Shown here piece by piece: positions 56,158-64,000 of a stretch of 64,000 nt of DNA (positions within the stretch are counted from its first letter, which is position 1; each line of letters begins with the position of its first letter). This DNA is from Branchiostoma belcheri (taxonomy: Eukaryota; Chordata; Leptocardii; Amphioxiformes; Branchiostomatidae), in the NCBI RefSeq assembly GCF_001625305.1, contig NW_017802480.1, positions 1 through 64,000 on the forward strand. The letters are read 5' to 3'. A model generated the notes under the pieces. The model was not told the DNA's origin and searched no databases. It saw only the letters and a program-made list of their open reading frames with translations. A program made the position numbers and the translations under genes.

Positions 56158-59100
56158 ATGCTTCTAGTGTTAGCAGACGAGCATAAGGAGCATCTAGGCT
56201 TCTTGAATGAAGTCGAGGTGGAAGGTATGTATTGCAAAATCATTTTCAATTTAAGTTGCCTGAGGCTATTGACAGGATCGTCCTGTCAATAGCAGAAAAT
56301 ATTGCACTGCTGACAGGATCGTCCTGTCAATAGCAGAAAATATTGCACTGCTGACAGGACGATCCTGTCAATAGCAGAAAATATTGCACTGCTGACAGGA
56401 CGATCCTGTCAATAACAGGAAATACTGCATTGCTGACAGGATCGTCCTGTCAGCAGTGCCATTTTTGACACTGTTGACAGGATCGTCCTGTCAGCAGTGC
56501 CATTTTTGGCACTATTGACAGGATTTTTTAAATCTTCCATTTTGGGCTCTATTGACATGATTTCTTCTTTGTTTTCACTTTTTAACCAGTCAGAAGGCAT
56601 ATGCTACTGTACTGCAGATTAGGCGTTTCACGATGGCGGCTATCATCACGTTAACAGTTACTAGTATCAATACAGAGTACTCCAGCAGATATATGTCAAA
56701 ACTGGACATGTTCAAAATATAAATACAAGCGAATTTCATGCATAAGCTGTCTGAAATACGAAGGCGGTTACATAAGATGAAGACAATAAAAAAGACAAAA
56801 AGAAGTTGATCTCTATCCATTATTTATTCTTTCAACAACTTCGAAATCAAATGGAACAAATCCAGGAAAGTACCGCTGGTGTGGCCTGTTCAGCTAGCCG
56901 GCCCGCTAACAACAACAGCCCCCTGGCGCGCGTATCCAGCTGGCCACCGAATTTTACCGGCCCCACTGGGCCCCACAGTACCGGCAAAGGCACGCTGCAG
57001 GGCCTGGCACGCTGGTTAGTGTTACTGGGGGGCGGGTTGTTGTGTTGCTGTTAGCACGCCTGGCGGTTAACCCTGGGTGCCCCAGAGTCCGGCGTTTATT
57101 TGGCGATAGATTTCGGGAGAAACCGTATTTGCCCGCTACCATTATCCACCCAAACCCCTTCGTCCACGCGAAGCCCTCTATATAAACGCCTCATGCGGGA
57201 GGAGATATTCAGAATTTAGACCCAGTGTGCCAAGTAGGTCTGCCGGGAGTATGGCTTCAGTTACTTGCTCAAGTTGCTGAAGGCATGACGAATTCACAGT
57301 AAAATCATTTGCGTTCCTTGTTGCACTCTTTTAAATGTTTTGTATAATCATAAAATATCTTTTTATGTTTTCTTGCAGTTGTGAAAGAGTTCTGTAGAAT
57401 AGCCATGGAGTTACTTGCTCAAGTTGCTGAAGGCATGACGAATTCACAGTAAAATCATTTGCGTTCCTTGTTGCACTCTTTTAAATGTTTTGTATAATCA
57501 TAAAATATCTTTTTATGTTTTCTTGCAGTTGTGAAAGAGTTCTGTAGAATAGCCATGGAGTTCATCCGGTCTGGACCAAACCCCAAACTCTACCAGTCAG
57601 CAGCACGTAAGAAAGTTATACTGTATACATGTAGAAACTTAGTATAACTTAGTTTATATTATCATTAAGTTGCTGAATGCAACTCATAACCTCTTTGGTC
57701 AGAATAGATAAAATCCTAAGAATGTACAAGGAGTAAAAATGCAAAGGAAATGCATGTTCATGATCATCAAGTAAAAGATTTTCACTCTGTTTTTTTATGT
57801 AATATTCAAACCTTATCAAAACCATTTCTTTCACTGTAGAAAAACTTGGAGTTGCATCAGAAACAGTACAGCATGGAGTAGAAGGACTGATGTTCTTACT
57901 GACAGAGTCAGCTAGGTACATGGTAAGTACAGGCGTCAATAGGAACATGGTAAGAGCTTGTGGCACCTCTCACACTGGAGAGCCATTCGCATTGGCTGGG
58001 GTAAATTTAGACTGTAACAGGCTTTGGGAAGTGGCTGGAAAGTGTAGAAATTGGCCAAATGATAGATGATATGCCAGGGGAGTTGCTAGATGTGTTGCTA
58101 GCTTGCTGCTCCCAAAGTTCTCATCCACTAGGATTAGGATTGGGATTTAGTCATGCTAGGCTAGTACTAGAGCTTCTATAAAAGTATGATGTAGTCAAAC
58201 TGTCATAAAGCATGTCTTTCACATTGCATTTACATGTGTATTTTCATCTTTATCTTCCTGTCAGATTTCAGAGATAGATTTCCAGGACTCCATCATGACG
58301 CTGGGGTTCAGTGATGACCTGCGCTCGGTGCTGCTGCAGCTGTACTTGAGTAACCGTGGGGAGATCAGGACTGTTCTGTCTGAGATGAGCATGGACCTGC
58401 CACACTATCACAACCTGGAGTGGAGGCTCGAGGTCACGGTGAGGGGCAAAAAGAAAAACTCTTTTTGTGTTGTGGCATGTTTCTGTAAACCATGTTTAGG
58501 TGTAACATACTAGTTTTGTATGTCAATGAAGGTTAGACATCCAGGTAATAAGATATCGGTACACAAGAAACTGAAAATCGTGGTGAGGGACAAACGTCAC
58601 TTGTTTGTTTTGCGTAACTGAGTTCAAACACTTAGCAGCTAATCAGGTCCAAAGGTTTTGTCCTTCCCCTTGAGTATCTTGATGTCCTCTAGGATAATAC
58701 ATGTATGTAAAGCTGAAGGTCCCTTGTCATGACTGAAGCATGTTAAAGAAGCCAATACACTCCATGAAAAGACTACAACTCAGCACAAGAAACTGTGAAG
58801 TAACAATAAGTGTTCAGTATTGTGTTTTCAGCACCAAGGACAGGTATGCTTCCTTATTGCATTTTTCATCTTCTGCTGTTTCAGGTTGCTGGTAGGACTC
58901 TGAGACACCAGGTTACCCCCAGGCTTATGATGAAACTGCACACCCAGGACTCAGGTAAAATACTACAAATTATGTAGTTGAAGTATAGTACGTACATTTT
59001 TCACCCCCTCACTTACATGTACTTTTACTACTAGCTTTGCACTCTTTTTTCTCACTTGAGGGAGCTAACACTATTTTATCATACAATAGAAACAAATACT

Positions 59101-59521
59101 TGTTTGTTTCACAATCTGTGTCAAGGGCTGAGTGGACTCCTCCCAAGAGCTCAAGCTTGTGGCCATACATATAGACAGTCCTCAGTCTGGTAATATTTGG
59201 TATGTCTTAATTCAAAGAAAGATCAATTCAACAGGATTAAGATGTTCCCAGTTCTCCTGACTTAGAAGTGTTGGCCACCAAGCTTTTAGTAACCTTACCC
59301 ACCTAAGATAGGGCTGCTTGAAGCATTATTTAACCAGCCAATGACTACCTTATGTTATGTAATAATCCAAAGTCTATTGCTTGTCTGCTGTAGGTGAGAA
59401 GGATGTCCAGGTGCTGCAGACAGACCCTGTCAACCTGCTGCACCTCACACAGGTGCTAGAGGGCGCTCTTTCGGAGATGAAGTCCACCCACTGCAGACGG
59501 ATCGTCAGGAACATAAAATAA
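56158..59521 (+). CDS. COMMD2: COMMD2: COMM domain-containing protein 2
   Basis: Six exons, 56158-56224, 57529-57606, 57840-57922, 58265-58438, 58885-58954 and 59394-59521, give 199 residues, the same length as human COMMD2 (from memory). The start MLLVLADEHKEHLGFL and the end THCRRIVRNIK match the family closely. The N-terminal helical HN domain spans residues 1-115 or so (LYQSAAQKLGVASETVQHGV); the C-terminal COMM domain has YHNLEWRLEVTVAGR and a DPVNLLHLTQVLEGALSEMK amphipathic helix. COMMD proteins form the ring of the Commander complex in endosomal recycling and affect NF-kB and cullin signalling. The start codon sits on a gene-proximal first exon opposite CEP63, about 1 kb away. Exon 2 is preceded by a 150-bp tandem copy of its acceptor region; the model uses the downstream copy because only that continues into the family sequence. 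AATAAA overlaps the stop. Confidence 0.95.
56270..56530. repeat. 41-bp-period palindrome array, COMMD2 intron 1
   Basis: TGACAGGA-NNN-TCCTGTCA palindromes start at 56270, 56311, 56352, 56393, 56434 and 56475, with a half unit at 56516: exactly 41 bp each. The central triplet is TCG in copies 1, 2, 5 and 6 and CGA in copies 3 and 4. Spacers (AATAGCAGAAAATATTGCAC, then TGC) are themselves partly palindromic. Confidence 0.95.
56850..57258. other. GC-rich insert-like block in COMMD2 intron 1
   Basis: A sharp rise in G+C against the AT-rich intron, with GGCCCCACTGGGCCCCACAG, a TATATAAA at 57179-57186, and an open frame of about 82 codons with no recognisable family. It may be part of a transposon or LTR, or an internal promoter. 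Confidence 0.35.
57259..57562 (+). repeat. Perfect 150-bp tandem duplication over the COMMD2 exon 2 acceptor
   Basis: 57259-57412 and 57409-57562 are identical. Each contains the intron end, TTTTCTTGCAG and the first 34 nt of exon 2. The upstream copy, if spliced to exon 1, would read VKEFCRIAMELLAQVAEGMT and reach a stop. Confidence 0.97.
58015..58085 (+). mobile_element. Single arm of the 20965-21153 foldback family
   Basis: GGCTGGAAAGTGTAGAAATT, then GGCCAAAT, then GATGATATGCCAGGGGAGTT match the left arm of the intact element. Confidence 0.7.
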
Positions 59522-60596
59522 TAAAGTCTACATCTATGCTAACAATAAGCTAAGCTAGCTACACTGTGACATTGGTATTTTCTAGCCGACACTCACACAT
59601 TGAACTGTATGATAACAAAATAAAATTTCCAATGTAAAGAATATTGTCTTTTCTGGTTTTGACAGATAAACATAATGTAAGTAATAGGTAAGAATTTGTC
59701 TACAATAACATTTCCCATCAAAACAAGCAGAAAAGGATTTCACAGAAACACAGATTGTCAGGAACATAAGTCTGCAGCTCATGCATTTATTACAGATCTC
59801 TCTAATGATTGTTAAAGTGATCAGTGCTAATTTTCAGGTACATGAATGTGCTTTTCTAATTTTAGAGGCTTGATGGTTTCAATGTTAAGCCCTTAATAAA
59901 GTCATGAAAACACAGAAGTGATTGTTCGAATTGTTCACTGCAATGGATGGATGGTAGCTCTTTATTTGTGTATATGAGAACGCATTTTGATTTGTTCACA
60001 GATTTACCAATCTAGATATAATATCAGATTGTTCTTGATGATACCACAAGCCTTTTTGTGGTAGAAGCCGTAGGTATTTTAATGCCTGATTATGTTTTGT
60101 GAGAAATGTCCATGCTAACTGTACGTTACTCTGTGACACTGATATTTTCTTGCCAACACATATATATTGAACTGTATGATAATAAAATGACATTATTCAA
60201 TGTACAAAACACTGTTTCTACTGTCTTTCTTTCAGTACAGAGTTGAAAATAGTAACAGTGGTCCAATATCAGTTTATTGTACTTCAGATTTAAACTGGAC
60301 AATAACATTCGTGATTCATAAATAATGAGCAAATTGATAAAGTTGAAGTCTTTGTGAATACCTGATGCATACATAAGACAATTGTCTATAAAATGTAGTG
60401 AATATGTGTTTTTATCTTATGATCTATACATATTAGATGCATGACACATAAACAACAACTACTGCTACAGTCAACAAGATCTACTACTACATTGTACACT
60501 AGTAAGATATTTACTTTCAACAATAAATATAATGTGTCATGTCCTAAATTGTGACTCTAACACATATTCTGTTTTCTTACAGTTTGTATATAGCAC
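59522..60596. other. Convergent spacer of COMMD2 and BRCC3
   Basis: AT-rich. A segment with TTTTGTGAGAAATGTCCATG and CACTGATATTTTCTTGCC partly echoes 59570-59660 (both contain GAACTGTATGATAA-AAAATGA/AAT blocks about 585 bp apart), so a diverged local duplication is likely. No gene seen. Confidence 0.45.
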
Positions 60597-62894
60597 TTAT
60601 TTTTGGCTCTTCTGTTGAAACTCCTCTAGATCTTTCTGCAACTGTTCCTTCTCTTCCTTCAGTCTTTTTACCTTGTTCTTGTTGTACTGTACCCTGTTCT
60701 CTAGTGTCTGCACTAGAGACCCACTGAGCACCTCCATCAGGTGACTGAGGGACTGCATGTAGACTGTACCATTATGAATGCAGGTGGTCAGGTCCAGGCC
60801 TTCCCTGTAAAAAATGTACAAGAATTCAGAACAAATACTGTAAATCGTGAAGCTTTTATGGTGGCTTTGATGTTGCGATGATGTCTCCACTGTGAATTTA
60901 TGACCCCACGAATATTTCTTCCTTGTAGACTACTGTACTACATAATCAATCTAACCACGAATTTAAAACTCCATGAAAATGTCTGTTTCCCACTAACATG
61001 AAATACAACCAATAAAGGTGTCACGATTTGCAGTACATGTAGTAAGTTTTTCACAACAACAGATAAGGTTTAAACAAAAACAACAAAAAAAAGCAACTTT
61101 AGGGCCTGCTACATGTAGGGATTAGAACCTTTAGTCAGCAACCCTAACCATCAGACCACCTTGCTCCTTGGTGAATAGGAAGGACAATTACTCACCCTAA
61201 CGTCCTGCTGTAGGCCTCCTGTTCCTCCTGTGAGAAGATCTGAGGCAGCTCCACCAGTGACTCCAGACACGGCCGGCTCATGGTGTCCTTAGGTAAGATG
61301 TGGAGAGGGATCTCTATTCTCTCATACCTACGGGACAAAATAAACAAACAAACAAATAATGATACAACACCAAACAACAAAGGGATCACTATTCTCTCAG
61401 TCAATACCTAAAGAAGATGACCTGGTGAACAAACAAACAAATAATGAAACAACAACAAATAACAAAGTGGGATCTCCTTCTATCATAAAAAAACAAACAA
61501 ATGATGATACATGTGATGTCTGCTGGACAAATAATCTGCATCATGCTATGCTTTAGGTTGGTATAATATGGAAGGACCTACATGGGGGGCTCCCCTTCTG
61601 GACTCTGGTTGATAGACTGGAAACATGTGACCTGTACCTGGTGTCTCTGTATGGGGGAATGGGAACAAATACTTGTGAGTGGTATAACAATAATGTGGTA
61701 ACCTGTATAGAGTATAGCCTGGTAGAAATTAAAGTATTACACACTGCAAAACTATTCGAACCCTCTACTCAGTAAAGATCCCTGGCTTGAAGACATTAGG
61801 CTCTCACTGTAGACATACTGGTAGCCTACAATGTCTGGCTACAACAAGGCTACTAAAGAGATACTATATGGTAAGATGGTTCCATACTTTTGTGGCCTTG
61901 TCCTCATTGAAGACAGCAAAGATGAGCCCAACAAAACAGTCGTCCATAAACTGGTAGGACTGCTGGGTCTGAACATCTGCAGAGGAAGGGAAGAAAACAG
62001 CAGTCAGTTTGTTACCAAAACTGGATACCCATTTTCACCTGAGTCAAATGAGGAAATGCACTGTAGGACTGGTGTAAAGTGCCTTTCCCAGGGCACAACA
62101 TTGTTGCCTGCTTAGGATTCGAACCCAGAAGGCCAGAACCTTAGCTTTAGATTCTAAGTCAACAACTTTAACTACAAGACCACACCTTGGTTGAGCTTTT
62201 ACCAGGTTGTCGAGTTGACTTTTCTTTGAGGGAAGAGGTAATTATAACTTATAAGGGTCAGATAAAATACAAAAAGGCTAAGTTTACAGCCTTTGAATTC
62301 CTAACAGATCTATGATGTTGCTGTCATTGGTCCCCAACTCACCCACATGTGACGGCCACACGGTGATGTGTGGATGTGAGTGATACCAGCCGACAACTCT
62401 CATTGGTCGGTTGAGCTGTACGGCCAGCCGCTCAGCCTCCGTAGACGCCGCGGACAGCTGTTCCGGGGAGATCTCCACCCGGTCCTTCCGCTTGTCCGAC
62501 CTTCGCAGCATGATGACAGCAGAGATGTGGACTGTCCTGCTGGGGTCAACCTGGGGGGAACAGCTCAAGGTCATTAAAGGGAGCACTAATTTGAGGGTAG
62601 GGTCACTAGGGTGTTATTTTGCAACAAATATACCACAATTTTAGGAAGTAGAAAATGCATATAGTGATGATATACTTCAAGGTATAACCTATTTACTTCA
62701 CAGTAAAATCTACCAACCAAAAAGCATGACCCTAGCATGTCTAGAGGTAGAACACAAGATTTCAAAGCCAGAACTTTTGCTGCATGCAGTACCACATGAA
62801 GCTGCTGGGGGGTATATAATCTGATGCCAACCAGCACATATCACAAAATATCATAATTTTATGATCTAGCCACAACTTCTCGAGTTCTGCTGTT

Positions 62895-62935
<41 letters not shown>

Positions 62936-62950
62936 ACAGTGACACACACA

Positions 62951-63003
<53 letters not shown>

Positions 63004-63210
63004 ACAGACACACGGCTTTGGTGCATGGTGGAGACGCGCTAGGCGCCTATTTTTATGATGGATATTTGGAGTTGGGGAGGGGGGATCTGATCTTTTTTTA
63101 CTCACCTCTCCAATACAAAGTCCCATCACCTCCTCTCTCTCCGTAGACAGCGCGTGTGTTAAACACACCATGTAGGCATCAGCGGCCAGGTGAACAGAAG
63201 ACACTGACAT
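60597..63210 (-). CDS. BRCC3: BRCC3/BRCC36: K63-specific JAMM deubiquitinase
   Basis: Zn2+ metalloprotease that removes K63-linked ubiquitin in the BRCA1-A complex (DNA repair) and the BRISC complex (cytoplasm). Six exons on the - strand: 63210-63106, 62550-62343, 61976-61888, 61646-61582, 61327-61196, 60804-60597. They total 807 nt (268 residues); human is about 316, with an insert after GLCIGE that is absent here. The MPN+ catalytic set is complete: Glu in REEVMGLCIGE, then HSHPHITVWPSHV with the zinc-binding Asp formed across the exon 2/3 junction. RRSDKRKDRVEISPEQLSAA is almost vertebrate-like. The C-terminal coiled coil (KVKRLKEEKEQLQKDLEEF) would pair with an ABRAXAS-type partner. The gene is convergent with COMMD2, with about 1.1 kb between their stops. 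Exon 5 has decayed tandem copies of its 5' end in the intron before it. Confidence 0.96.
61105..61180 (-). mobile_element. Decayed tRNA-like SINE head
   Basis: GGGATTAGAACCTTTAGTCA and CCCTAACCATCAGACCACCT resemble the reverse complement of a tRNA T-arm and D-arm. BRCC3 intron 5. Confidence 0.4.
61304..61490 (-). repeat. Decayed tandem copies of the BRCC3 exon 5 acceptor region
   Basis: GGGATCTCTATTCTCTCATA (exon 5 edge, 61309-61328) recurs as GGGATCACTATTCTCTCAGT (61381) and GGGATCTCCTTCTATCATA (61469), each joined by AACAAACAAACAAATAATGA tracts. Confidence 0.7.
62030..62195 (-). mobile_element. tRNA-derived SINE (BRCC3 intron 2)
   Basis: - strand head with box B GGGTTCGAATCC, then the core with TTGTGCCCTGGGAAAGGC and ACCTGAGTCAAATGAGGAAA (read on +), shared with 10090-10350. 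Confidence 0.65.
62896..63002. repeat. (CA)n microsatellite
   Basis: Two long CA runs with small interruptions, in BRCC3 intron 1. Confidence 0.97.
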
Positions 63211-64000
63211 CGCGTTTACTCAAATAAGTACAGTAAAATTAGAAGCAGATTTCGGTTACTCTCGCCTTTTTCTTCCGGTTTCCACAATATGCACCGCAGC
63301 AAAACGAATCTCAGTGGTTTTCAGTTTCTAGCGAAAGAAATCATTCAAAGTTCTGTTTTGCGAGAATAAACTAAATTACACTTATATTGCGAATTTTTTT
63401 GCAGCTTTTGATAACTGAAGCAACTCTTTATAAAATCACCAGAGAAAAAACAACAACATTTTCTTGTGTGGCTGCGGTGGAAGTTCTTACTTTTCCAAAA
63501 GGGGAGAATATATAACTGTTATGTTGGCAGTTTTTTTTTTCATAAATTCCTTTGTTTTCAATACAAATGTAGCTAATGATATTAGCCTAAATTTGTATTT
63601 CTATAAAAAAAGTAATTTAACCATTTGTGACTATGAAATGATATTTTTAGTCACCCCTATTTGTGATATCGGCTAGCCTAATGACCCCGAATAACCCCAA
63701 CAACCAAAACACAAGCCAGACGCCACATTCACGAGTTGCACATTCCCAGGATCCTTTGCGCACAGGGTAGGTCACGTGGGCGCACAGGGTAGGGAAAGGT
63801 CGCGGTAAACCACGTGACTCATCCTCGGCTCTGGTCGGAAGAAGGTGCCCTAAGCTATCTGGCCGATAGTAGGCTGGGAGCATTCAATTTCAAAAGTCTG
63901 TCTTTTTGTCACATTTTCACGTAGTATGTTGAATCAACCCTATCCTATCCCATACCGATAGTCATGGAGCAAAAATTCGATGCCGCTTTGCCGTACGAAC
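63211..64000. promoter_or_regulatory. BRCC3 upstream region with inverted E-boxes
   Basis: No gene seen up to the window edge. Two CACGTG E-boxes (63773-63778 and 63811-63816) lie in opposite orientation, each within GTCACGTGG. GCGCACAGGGTAGG is repeated twice around the first (63758 and 63780). They could serve BRCC3 or a gene to the right. Confidence 0.4.

Noticed and set aside
56270-56530. CRISPR array
   Set aside because: The regular spacing is suggestive, but the spacers are near-identical copies rather than unique, and the setting is a eukaryotic intron.
57379-57455. First exon 2 acceptor of COMMD2 as the real one
   Set aside because: It reads into duplicated intron sequence and a stop; only the second copy continues as COMMD2.

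Overview
The window looks like nuclear DNA of an invertebrate chordate, most likely an amphioxus (Branchiostoma). Every gene is split into short exons with GT-AG introns of roughly 0.1-1.5 kb. The proteins are closest to vertebrate families, and the introns are full of foldback elements, tRNA-derived SINEs and LINE 3' ends. The species call is an inference; no marker gene proves it.

Layout. (1) 1-15.4 kb: two tandem + strand high-affinity choline transporter genes (SLC5A7/CHT1 family). The first lacks exon 1 inside the window and has a 1-base deletion in exon 3; the second is complete (10 exons, 589 codons). (2) 16.7-26.1 kb: three tandem + strand C-type lectin genes, each with four exons (signal peptide, two coiled-coil neck exons, one carbohydrate-recognition exon with EPN and WND motifs). 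(3) 27.1-27.6 kb: a two-exon 57-residue gene on the - strand, SMCO4. (4) 30.4-43.4 kb: CEP295, 20 coding exons, + strand. (5) 44.4-55.1 kb: a CEP63/DEUP1 homologue, 18 coding exons, 718 residues, - strand, tail to tail with CEP295. (6) 56.2-59.5 kb: COMMD2, six exons, 199 residues, + strand. (7) 60.6-63.2 kb: BRCC3 (BRCC36), six exons, 268 residues, - strand. For each complete model, the exon lengths and intron phases were added up by hand and give an open frame.

How the genes relate. CEP295 and CEP63/DEUP1 both act in centriole biogenesis. From memory, human SMCO4, CEP295 and DEUP1 lie together at 11q21, so this block looks like old chordate linkage. BRCC3 is a K63 deubiquitinase and COMMD2 is a Commander-type subunit. 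The choline transporters and lectins are local tandem families.

Most unusual signals. First, short tandem duplications that straddle exon-intron junctions occur again and again: once in SLC5A7-A, twice in SLC5A7-B, three times in CEP63, once each in COMMD2 and BRCC3. Second, a palindromic repeat (core TGACAGGA-NNN-TCCTGTCA) forms an exact 41-bp-period array in COMMD2 intron 1 and recurs just upstream of CEP295. Several foldback (MITE-like) families and a dispersed repeat with about 11 copies also recur across the window.
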